DNA of 5,440 nucleotides, taken from positions 1 to 5,440 of the forward strand of contig JAEZIV010000254.1 in NCBI GenBank assembly GCA_023436515.1. Direction: 5' to 3'. The first letter of the stretch is position 1, and the number at the start of each line of letters is the position of its first letter. The translations under genes were made by a program, and so were the position numbers. This DNA comes from Bacillota bacterium. GTDB lineage: Bacteria > Bacillota > Clostridia > Acetivibrionales > DSM-1351. Positions 1-5,440 of this stretch are shown here, in pieces. The notes beneath the pieces are model-generated. The model did not search any database. It had not been told where the DNA came from and saw only the letters and a list, made by a program, of their open reading frames with translations.

Positions 1-113
<113 letters not shown>

Positions 114-119
114 CTATTG

Positions 120-126
120 CCTCCTT
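120..126 (-). promoter_or_regulatory. Ribosome binding site of groEL
   Basis: On the minus strand this reads AAGGAGG, close to a full match to the anti-Shine-Dalgarno sequence, nine bases before the groEL ATG. It supports the start at 110 and efficient independent translation of groEL despite the long spacer after groES. Confidence 0.85.
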
Positions 127-165
127 ATTATTAAAAACTAAACTGTGCTAGAACCTGCAAGCAAG

Positions 166-184
166 AAGCAAGCCTTACTCGCTT
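166..184 (-). other. Possible small hairpin in the groES-groEL spacer
   Basis: In the minus-strand transcript, AAGCGAG can pair with CTTGCTT over seven base pairs, one of them G-U, around a five-base loop (TAAGG). No T-run follows, so it is not an intrinsic terminator. It lies in the 138-nt untranslated stretch between groES and groEL and could influence mRNA processing or stability, but this rests only on complementarity seen by eye. It may be chance. Confidence 0.3.
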
Positions 185-208
185 TGTGCAGAGTCTTGGT
201 AATGTGAG

Positions 209-237
209 GAGCGATAAACTAAATTACGCTCTTTTTT
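209..237 (+). other. Hairpin plus T-run in the groES-groEL spacer, terminator-like on the + strand
   Basis: GAGCG and TAA (209-213, 215-217) pair with TTA and CGCTC (224-226, 227-231). This makes eight base pairs with one bulged A and a six-base loop. On the plus strand it is followed directly by six T residues (232-237), the form of a short intrinsic terminator. On the minus strand, which carries the genes, the T-run becomes an A-run ahead of the hairpin. There it would be only a stem-loop 17 bases after the groES stop codon. No plus-strand gene that it could terminate is visible. In the groESL mRNA it may mark a processing or stability boundary between groES and groEL; that is inference. 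Confidence 0.35.
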
Positions 238-248
238 AGCTTCACCCT

Positions 249-591
<343 letters not shown>

Positions 592-602
592 TTACATTTA
601 TA

Positions 603-631
603 ATATTATCTATTGAATAAAATATAATCAA
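603..631 (-). promoter_or_regulatory. Probable sigma-A promoter of groES-groEL
   Basis: On the minus strand, TTGATT (631-626) is a fair -35 match. At the -10 position are TAATAT (608-603, spacing 17) and the overlapping, closer match GATAAT (610-605, spacing 15). Neither pairing is ideal in both sequence and spacing, so the exact hexamer is uncertain. Transcription would start about 596, immediately upstream of the CIRCE. The location fits a vegetative promoter blocked by HrcA; the stretch is AT-rich, so chance matches are easy. Confidence 0.5.
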
Positions 632-646
632 ATATCCTATTGGTAT

Positions 647-684
647 AAAAACGGCTATATTTTGCCACATAAGCTTTTGTAGCC
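647..684 (-). terminator. Possible weak rho-independent terminator of the his/TPR operon
   Basis: On the minus strand GGCTA (684-680) can pair with TAGCC (657-653), followed by one G and then TTTTT (651-647). The stem is only five pairs and the loop is 22 bases, so termination may be inefficient. It lies 60 bases after the stop codon of the TPR gene and just before the groES promoter, where a terminator is expected. I see no better candidate between 592 and 744. Confidence 0.4.
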
Positions 685-744
685 AATATTGCTATTATTT
701 TCTTCAATTTACTTGATTTATCTCACGATTGCAATAATCATTCC

Positions 745-2154
745 TCAGTTATCAGTTTGAATGGTCAATATTCTATAGGCTTTTTCAAACATTTCCTTAG
801 TAATGTTGTACTTATTAATAATATCCTTTTTCTTCATGTTTATGTGAAATAGCCTGCAATAAATGTATTCAAGTGCTGCAGAATACATGAGGAAGCTATT
901 GTTTTCAGGTTTGAGAGGCTCAATAAGTTTTTTTACCGCTGCATTCAATATGTTTAGTATTTCCTTCTTATAAAACCTGCTATACACTATTTCCCTGTTT
1001 GTGACGGCAGCATCTATTATTGGCATGTATTTTCGCGGTATACCTATAATATTTGTACCTCTATTTATAATATCAATATACCTCTCCGGGTGGTATTTAT
1101 TATTTTCACTCTCATAACAGATGTAGAATAACTTTTTATAGTGTTCATTCACAGCATTCCCTGTGAACTCACAGGCGTCACTGCTAATAATATTGTTGAC
1201 CCATTCATTTATTTCTTCGTTGTGAAAGGTTTCTATTACTTCCTTCAACTTCTCTGCTTTTGAACTACTGCCTGTTGCCATATATATTAGAAAAAGAATA
1301 GAATATACTAAAACTTCACTGAAATCGACAATATACCCTTCGATATATGTAGTAAGCTCTTCATACTTTCCAAAGATCGCGAGGGTTGTCGTAATACATA
1401 AAAACTCTTCCCTGTTTTCAGGATGCATCTGTGAAAGGGTATCAAGACAACCTTTGACCCTGTTGTTTTTTTTGGAATTCAATAATAAAAATATCTCCAG
1501 ACACAATGCCCATATGTCATTTTGGTCTATGGCCTTTACCGAAGAATTTATGTATGCAGCACGGATATATTGATTTTTTTCCATCAAGGCCAAGGTAAGC
1601 TGGTTTCTGGCCTCTATACTCATGGGGTTTGCATGGACCGACCTGTATAGATAATCAATAGCCTTATCAAGCTCCCTCTTACCTAGACATTTCAAAGCCT
1701 TTCTTAAATATTCACGGGAGCTGTTCAAAAATCTGTTATCATGTGATATGTCATTATATAGCTTAAGGTAAAATGCCAACTCTGATATTTCATAGCTGAA
1801 CTCACCTTCAGCGTCAAAGTAGGTATACTTGTCAAAATACTCGGCTGCTTTTTCATTATTTCCCACTTCAAAGCTGTTACAGCCCAGTCCGAACAAGCAA
1901 TCAAACATAGAAGGCTCAAAATTTACTAATATGTCAATGAACAGCCTGTTGGCCTCTTCAGGACGTTTGAGTTCAGACAAAAAGCAAGCCATACTAAACT
2001 TGTACTCACTGTTGTCAGGCTCCAGCTCCAATGCCTTAATCAAGTTTCTATATGCCTCGCTCAAATTCTTTTTGTTAGCTAATCTTAAACCCTTTAAAAA
2101 ATAAAATTCAGGGTTATTTCTATATTCATTTATACTTAGGATATTATTCTTCAC
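745..2154 (-). CDS. TPR protein of unknown function with a TFIIB/cyclin-like C-terminal segment
   Basis: A 469-residue protein without signal peptide or clear membrane helix, so probably cytosolic. The amino part carries tetratricopeptide repeats: clear ones at about 15-48 (with GLRLANKKNLSEAY and ALELEPDN) and 147-180 (LDKAIDYLYRSVHANP), weaker ones at 49-82, 83-116 and 181-247. The middle (about 250-400) is helical and unassigned. Residues about 421-463 contain AALEYIYCRL, then KKKDIINKYNITKEMFEKAYRIL. From memory of the family this resembles a TFIIB/cyclin-fold repeat ending in a helix-turn-helix. TPRs usually mediate protein-protein contacts, so an adaptor or regulatory role is possible, but no function can be assigned. 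The start is GTG (2154-2152), directly abutting the hisIE stop, with AAAAGGA nine bases upstream inside hisIE, which suggests translational coupling. The gene is the last of the his operon, ahead of the weak terminator near 647-684. Confidence 0.85.
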   Translation of the reverse strand: MKNNILSINEYRNNPEFYFLKGLRLANKKNLSEAYRNLIKALELEPDNSEYKFSMACFLSELKRPEEANRLFIDILVNFEPSMFDCLFGLGCNSFEVGNNEKAAEYFDKYTYFDAEGEFSYEISELAFYLKLYNDISHDNRFLNSSREYLRKALKCLGKRELDKAIDYLYRSVHANPMSIEARNQLTLALMEKNQYIRAAYINSSVKAIDQNDIWALCLEIFLLLNSKKNNRVKGCLDTLSQMHPENREEFLCITTTLAIFGKYEELTTYIEGYIVDFSEVLVYSILFLIYMATGSSSKAEKLKEVIETFHNEEINEWVNNIISSDACEFTGNAVNEHYKKLFYICYESENNKYHPERYIDIINRGTNIIGIPRKYMPIIDAAVTNREIVYSRFYKKEILNILNAAVKKLIEPLKPENNSFLMYSAALEYIYCRLFHINMKKKDIINKYNITKEMFEKAYRILTIQTDN

Positions 2155-2799
2155 TTATCTGCGTCCTTTTAATTCTCCGTATATATCGTCCAATGTAACT
2201 CCTCTTTCAACCATCAGTACCATCAGATGATACATAAGGTCCGAAATCTCATATCTTATTTCTTCTTTTGATTTATTTTTTGCTGCAATAATAACCTCGG
2301 CAGTTTCCTCTCCAACCTTCTTCAGTATCTTGTCAAGCCCCTTGGTAAAGAGGTAATTTGTATATGAGCCTTCCTTTGGATTAATAGTTCTGTCTACTAT
2401 TACATCATATACCTCTTGTAGTATTTGGGAGTTAAGCTTTTCCTCAACTGTCGGAGCGGTATCTGTCCAAGCTCCGTCTTCCATTGTCCTATAGAAACAG
2501 GTTTTATTACCTGTATGGCAAGCTGCGTCAAGCTGCTCGGCTTCAATGAGCAGTGTATCTCCGTCACAATCAAGCTTAATAGCCTTCACAAGTTGATAAT
2601 GCCCTGAGGTTTCCCCCTTGAGCCATAGCTTATTACGGCTGCGGCTGAAATAGGTTACTTTTCCAGACTCTATGGTTTTGTCAAAGGCCTCCTCATTCAT
2701 ATATGCTACCATAAGTACTTCCTTTGTTAAATAATCCTGTGTTACTACAGGTACAAGTCCCATATGGTCGAATTTTATTGAATCCTTCAAGTTTCCCAT
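2155..2799 (-). CDS. hisIE: Bifunctional phosphoribosyl-AMP cyclohydrolase / phosphoribosyl-ATP pyrophosphatase HisIE
   Basis: A fused enzyme for steps 2 and 3 of histidine biosynthesis. The HisE part hydrolyses PR-ATP to PR-AMP and pyrophosphate; the HisI part opens the adenine ring to give ProFAR. Of 214 residues, the HisI domain is about 1-108, with [17 protein letters not shown] (51-67), the metal-binding DCDGD (77-81), C94-H95 and C101, which with C78 are the likely zinc ligands. A linker follows, then HisE at about 123-214 with [14 protein letters not shown] (161-174) and the acidic EISDLMYH (184-191). Both active sites look complete. I start at the ATG at 2799 because GGAGG (2811-2807) lies seven bases before it. 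In-frame ATGs at 2826, 2817 and 2805 are upstream of or too close to that site. It follows hisF by 32 bases and its stop abuts the GTG of the TPR gene. Confidence 0.96.
   Translation of the reverse strand: MGNLKDSIKFDHMGLVPVVTQDYLTKEVLMVAYMNEEAFDKTIESGKVTYFSRSRNKLWLKGETSGHYQLVKAIKLDCDGDTLLIEAEQLDAACHTGNKTCFYRTMEDGAWTDTAPTVEEKLNSQILQEVYDVIVDRTINPKEGSYTNYLFTKGLDKILKKVGEETAEVIIAAKNKSKEEIRYEISDLMYHLMVLMVERGVTLDDIYGELKGRR
2164..2170 (-). promoter_or_regulatory. Ribosome binding site of the TPR gene, inside the hisIE 3' end
   Basis: AAAAGGA on the minus strand, nine bases before the GTG start at 2154 and within the last codons of hisIE. It supports the GTG start: the next in-frame Met codon is residue 55, which would cut into the second TPR. 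Confidence 0.65.
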
Positions 2800-2806
2800 G
2801 ATCATG

Positions 2807-2811
2807 CCTCC
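2807..2811 (-). promoter_or_regulatory. Ribosome binding site of hisIE, decides its start
   Basis: GGAGG on the minus strand, seven bases before the ATG at 2799. The longer reading frame from 2826 would place this site inside the coding sequence and add nine residues (MIKMCGGMI) not expected in the family. Confidence 0.8.
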
Positions 2812-2831
2812 ACACATTTTTATCATTATTA

Positions 2832-3593
2832 TTATAATCTTGTTTCAATCCCATTGCTACTTAAATATTTCTTTAAATCTCTTATTTCCATTTCTCTGAA
2901 ATGAAAAAGGGATGCCGCAAGAACTGCATCTGCCTTGCCCTCTGTTAGTGCAGCCTTGAAGTGCTCCATTTTACCGGCTCCTCCGGAGGCGATTACCGGT
3001 ATCTTAACATTTTCCGAAATTGTCCGAGTAAGCTCTATGTCATAGCCGTCCTTGGTACCATCCTTATCCATGCTGGTCAGCAGTATTTCGCCGGCACCAA
3101 GCTTTTCAGCCTCTATCGCCCATTCTACAGCTTCCTTCCCTGTATTCACCCTGCCTCCGTGAAGATAGGTATCCCATCCCGACCCATCCTGTCTGCGCTT
3201 TGCGTCTATAGCAAGAACAACACATTGGCTTCCAAATCTCCAGGCAGCTTCAGATATCAGCTCAGGTCTTTTTAATGCACCTGAGTTAACCCCAACCTTA
3301 TCAGCACCAGCCTTTAGTATTTCTCTGAAATCCTCTACCGACCTTATTCCTCCACCTACTGTAAATGGTATGAAAACCTGCTCGGCTACTCGGCTTACCA
3401 CATCCACCATTATGTTTCTGGCATCGGAGGATGCTGTTATATCCAGAAACACCAGCTCGTCAGCCCCGGCTTTATCATAAAAAGCAGCCGCCTCCACCGG
3501 ATCTCCGGCATCTATAATATTCACAAACTGAACACCCTTAACTACTCTTCCTGCATGCACATCCAGGCAGGGTATAACTCTTTTTGTAAGCAT
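2832..3593 (-). CDS. hisF: Imidazole glycerol phosphate synthase cyclase subunit HisF
   Basis: HisF, the (beta/alpha)8-barrel subunit of imidazole glycerol phosphate synthase. Using ammonia channelled from HisH, it converts PRFAR to imidazole glycerol phosphate and AICAR, step 5 of the histidine pathway. The 253 residues match the usual length and begin [11 protein letters not shown]. The two catalytic aspartates are present, D11 (in CLDV) and D130 (in LAIDAK). Phosphate-binding loops are seen at VGGGIR (79-84) and ASGGAG (202-207). The family carboxyl end, with FHF and GIETRL, is intact. The ATG at 3593 has AGGAG (3605-3601) seven bases upstream. It lies 37 bases after hisA and 32 before hisIE, so all three are surely one transcript. 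It needs the HisH encoded two genes upstream as partner. Confidence 0.98.
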   Translation of the reverse strand: MLTKRVIPCLDVHAGRVVKGVQFVNIIDAGDPVEAAAFYDKAGADELVFLDITASSDARNIMVDVVSRVAEQVFIPFTVGGGIRSVEDFREILKAGADKVGVNSGALKRPELISEAAWRFGSQCVVLAIDAKRRQDGSGWDTYLHGGRVNTGKEAVEWAIEAEKLGAGEILLTSMDKDGTKDGYDIELTRTISENVKIPVIASGGAGKMEHFKAALTEGKADAVLAASLFHFREMEIRDLKKYLSSNGIETRL

Positions 3594-3630
3594 AATCAGA
3601 CTCCTGTTTCATGCATCGGCTTCTGCACAT

Positions 3631-4338
3631 CTAAGCATCTATGGCTGACTTCAGTTCAAGGTTTCCGGTATAAAGCGCCTTACCTACAATGACACCACTT
3701 ACGCCAGTGGGTTTTAGATCAATTATGTCCCTAAGACAGCTGACACCACCCGAAGCTATAACATCAACTCCTACAGATGCTGCCATTTCACTCATTGCAG
3801 AAAGATTTGGTCCCTCTAACATACCATCCCTTGAAATATCGGTATATATGACTGTCCTTGCGCCTAATTCCTCTACCCTCTTGGCAAAGTCGATGGCTGT
3901 AAGGTCACTGGTTTGCTCCCAGCCATGTATAGCTACCTTTCCATCCTTGGCATCTATTCCTATTACAATCTTTTCCTTGTACTCTTTTAAGGCAGTTTTC
4001 AGCATATCCTGATTATTTACCGCGGAGGTGCCCAGAATCACCCTGCTCAAGCCTCCGGATAACAGGCTTTCGATTGTTTGAAGGCTTCTTATTCCGCCCC
4101 CCACCTGTACAGGAATTCTTAAGGTTTTGGCAATCCTCTTAATAATATCATGGTTCTCCGTGTTTCCGGAACGGGCTGCATCCAAATCAACCACATGCAG
4201 ATATTGTGCTCCCTGGCTTTCCCATTTAAGAGCCATATCCAAAGGACTGTCCCCGAAAACCGTAACCTCACTGTAGCTGCCCTGCTGCAGCCGTACACAT
4301 TTACCGTTTATTATATCTATTGCGGGATATATTAACAT
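3631..4338 (-). CDS. hisA: ProFAR isomerase HisA
   Basis: 1-(5-phosphoribosyl)-5-[(5-phosphoribosylamino)methylideneamino]imidazole-4-carboxamide isomerase, step 4 of histidine biosynthesis: an Amadori rearrangement of ProFAR to PRFAR. It is a (beta/alpha)8-barrel homologous to HisF. The 235 residues include the catalytic D8 in IYPAIDI and D129 in GIDAKDG, the phosphate loop QVGGGIR (78-84), TDISRDGM (166-173) and the second phosphate site ASGGVS (195-200). I start at the ATG at 4338 because GGAG (4348-4345) is six bases before it and family members begin close to IYPAID. The in-frame ATG at 4350 would add MEKV and has only a weak site. The spacer after hisH is 87 bases, the longest in this operon; hisF follows after 37. 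Confidence 0.96.
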   Translation of the reverse strand: MLIYPAIDIINGKCVRLQQGSYSEVTVFGDSPLDMALKWESQGAQYLHVVDLDAARSGNTENHDIIKRIAKTLRIPVQVGGGIRSLQTIESLLSGGLSRVILGTSAVNNQDMLKTALKEYKEKIVIGIDAKDGKVAIHGWEQTSDLTAIDFAKRVEELGARTVIYTDISRDGMLEGPNLSAMSEMAASVGVDVIASGGVSCLRDIIDLKPTGVSGVIVGKALYTGNLELKSAIDA

Positions 4339-4344
4339 GACTTT

Positions 4345-4348
4345 CTCC
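4345..4348 (-). promoter_or_regulatory. Ribosome binding site of hisA, decides its start
   Basis: GGAG (within TGGAGAAAG) on the minus strand, six bases before the ATG at 4338. It favours the shorter HisA over a start at 4350, whose own ATG overlaps this site by one base. Confidence 0.65.
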
Positions 4349-4425
4349 ATTTCTCAAAAAAGCGGTACCCCATATTTTACCTGGGTTTTATTACACTCGG
4401 CCATTTTCCTATAGTTTAATAACTC

Positions 4426-5034
4426 CTATAATGCTGCGAAGTTTCTTAGAATAACCAGTCCCACATCCCCGCTTTTTTCCGGGTGAAACTGTGTTCCCAT
4501 GATGTTATCCCGCGCTACAGCCGCGTCATAGCTAATTCCGTAGCTGCAGCCGGCAGCAACATCGTTGCTGTCTTCAGCAGTAAGATAGTAGGAATGAACA
4601 AAATATACATAGCTGCTTTCACTCACATCCTTGAAAATGCCATTCCTCTGCTTTATACTCAGGCTGTTCCACCCCATGTGAGGCACCTTCAGTCCCATAT
4701 CAAGAGGAAATTGCGTAACGCTGCCTTTGAGCAAGCCGAGGCCGGGTACTCTGCTCCCTCCCTCGGTGCTATAGTCAAACAACAACTGCATTCCAAGACA
4801 GATGCCAAGAAGGGGTGTGCCTTTTTCAGCTACTTTTTTTATTACAGATATCATATTTGTCTTTTGAAGACTGGCCATGGCATCTGCAAAAGCCCCCACC
4901 CCCGGCAGTACAACCTTGTCGGCAGCTAGTATTTCATCAGGGTTGGAGGTAATTGCAGATTCAACTCCTATGAAGCTGAAGGCCTTATTTACACTGGCAA
5001 GATTTCCCACGCCATAGTCTATTATTGCAATCAT
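4426..5034 (-). CDS. hisH: Imidazole glycerol phosphate synthase glutamine amidotransferase subunit HisH
   Basis: HisH is the glutaminase subunit of imidazole glycerol phosphate synthase: a class I amidotransferase that hydrolyses glutamine and passes ammonia through the HisF barrel. The 202 residues show IDYGVGNL at the amino end (5-12), LPGVGAF (43-49) with the oxyanion-strand residues, and the nucleophile C79 in LGICLGMQ. The remaining triad members H184 and E186 lie in TQFHPEKS (181-188). PHMGWN (118-123) is also typical of HisH. The ATG at 5034 is preferred because TGGAGAG (5046-5040) lies just upstream and the family starts at this point. The in-frame ATG at 5067 would add eleven atypical residues. 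It follows purC by 79 bases with no terminator visible between them. Confidence 0.97.
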   Translation of the reverse strand: MIAIIDYGVGNLASVNKAFSFIGVESAITSNPDEILAADKVVLPGVGAFADAMASLQKTNMISVIKKVAEKGTPLLGICLGMQLLFDYSTEGGSRVPGLGLLKGSVTQFPLDMGLKVPHMGWNSLSIKQRNGIFKDVSESSYVYFVHSYYLTAEDSNDVAAGCSYGISYDAAVARDNIMGTQFHPEKSGDVGLVILRNFAAL

Positions 5035-5039
5035 TAAGT

Positions 5040-5045
5040 CTCTCC
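5040..5045 (-). promoter_or_regulatory. Ribosome binding site of hisH, decides its start
   Basis: GGAGAG on the minus strand, ending five bases before the ATG at 5034, with GGAG seven bases away. It supports the start at MIAIIDYG and places the longer candidate start at 5067 in the untranslated spacer. Confidence 0.7.
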
Positions 5046-5113
5046 ATTCAGCTGTCTTGCACGTCACATGTAATTAGCGATATGTATCAACAGCAGGCAC
5101 TATCTGTAAGTAA

Positions 5114-5440
5114 TCAAAACTTTTTACCGGTTATTCTCTCATATGCTTCAATGTACTTCCCTTCGGTTTTCTTTATTACCTCCTCAGGAAGTGCCGGAGC
5201 AGGAGGCTGCTTGTTCCAATCTAGGGTTTCCAGATACTCTCTCAGGTATTGTTTATCGAAGCTTTTCTGAGCTCTTCCCGGCTGGTACTCATCCATAGCC
5301 CAGAATCTTGAAGAGTCGGGAGTAAACATTTCGTCTCCCACAACCAATTGTCCGTCAGACATTCCGAACTCAAACTTTGTATCGGCAAGAATTAATCCAA
5401 CACTTTCGGCATGCTTGCTGGCCTTCTTGTATAAGCTTAT
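5114..5440 (-). CDS. purC: SAICAR synthase PurC, C-terminal fragment (cut by window edge)
   Basis: The last 108 residues of phosphoribosylaminoimidazole-succinocarboxamide synthase, which joins aspartate to CAIR using ATP in purine biosynthesis to give SAICAR. The fragment contains the SAICAR synthetase signature LADTKFEFG (18-26 of the fragment), DEMFTPDSSRFW (36-47) and QKSFDKQYLREYLE (58-71). It ends KYIEAYERITGKKF. The extended tail with PPAPALPEEV is like the longer, yeast-type enzymes of about 290-300 residues rather than the ~240-residue E. coli type. That is my judgement from memory. The frame is open to position 5440, so the methionine at 5362 is internal and not the start. Seventy-nine bases separate it from hisH, so co-transcription with the his genes is likely. 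Confidence 0.95.
   Translation of the reverse strand: MSLYKKASKHAESVGLILADTKFEFGMSDGQLVVGDEMFTPDSSRFWAMDEYQPGRAQKSFDKQYLREYLETLDWNKQPPAPALPEEVIKKTEGKYIEAYERITGKKF

Noticed and set aside
684..735. Short palindromes CAATATTG (684-691) and ATTGCAAT (728-735) as operators
   Set aside because: Eight-base AT-rich palindromes are common by chance in such spacers; they match no operator I know and are not at a promoter.
1725..1919. 64-codon minus-strand frame inside the TPR gene
   Set aside because: It overlaps the TPR gene in another frame; the TPR frame shows real repeat structure over the same stretch.
2800..2826. Upstream methionine codons of hisIE (MIKMCGGMI)
   Set aside because: They overlap or precede the GGAGG site that serves the ATG at 2799, and this leader is not typical of HisI.
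2961..3275. Plus-strand open frame opposite hisF
   Set aside because: It is antisense to conserved HisF coding sequence and its protein has no recognisable motif. The same applies to the plus-strand frames at 331-591, 1829-2104, 2425-2607, 3689-4012, 4150-4335 and 5025-5270.
4483..4929. 148-codon open frame on the plus strand opposite hisH
   Set aside because: It is fully antisense to a complete, motif-intact hisH, its translation resembles no family I know, and no convincing ribosome binding site was noted. It is a shadow of hisH.
5114..5362. A separate 82-residue protein starting at the ATG at 5362
   Set aside because: The frame stays open upstream to 5440 and includes the PurC signature LADTKFEFG, so this methionine is internal to PurC.

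Overview
This is an ordinary-looking chromosomal stretch from a low-GC Firmicute. It is probably a clostridium of the cellulolytic/cluster III type, judging from the AT-rich spacers, strong AGGAGG-type ribosome binding sites, a perfect CIRCE operator before groES, and the sequence character of the proteins. The genus is an inference; the class is fairly secure. Every gene I can support lies on the minus strand, so transcription runs from high to low coordinates.

Right to middle (5440 to 745): the C-terminal end of purC (SAICAR synthase, cut by the window edge), then hisH, hisA, hisF, a fused hisIE, and a gene for a 469-residue TPR protein. Spacers between genes are 0 to 87 nt and hold no convincing terminator, so this looks like the distal part of one operon. 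The his genes cover steps 2 to 5 of histidine biosynthesis. HisE and HisI convert PR-ATP to ProFAR, HisA isomerises it to PRFAR, and the HisH-HisF amidotransferase/cyclase makes imidazole glycerol phosphate and releases AICAR. AICAR is also the purine intermediate just downstream of PurC's product, so the purC-his arrangement joins two pathways sharing a metabolite. hisG, hisD, hisB and hisC are not in the window.

The TPR gene begins with GTG directly after the hisIE stop codon. Its function is unknown. Its C-terminal ~40 residues resemble a TFIIB/cyclin-fold repeat ending in a helix-turn-helix, which is the least ordinary thing in the window.

Left (744 to 1): a 153-nt AT-rich spacer holds a weak terminator-like hairpin for the his operon and a probable sigma-A promoter. 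A perfect HrcA-binding CIRCE operator follows, then groES, a 138-nt spacer with two possible hairpins, and the first 36 codons of groEL (cut by the window edge). This is a heat-shock chaperonin operon controlled by HrcA.

I see no tRNA, rRNA, CRISPR array, insertion sequence or clear sign of horizontal transfer, and no strongly novel system.
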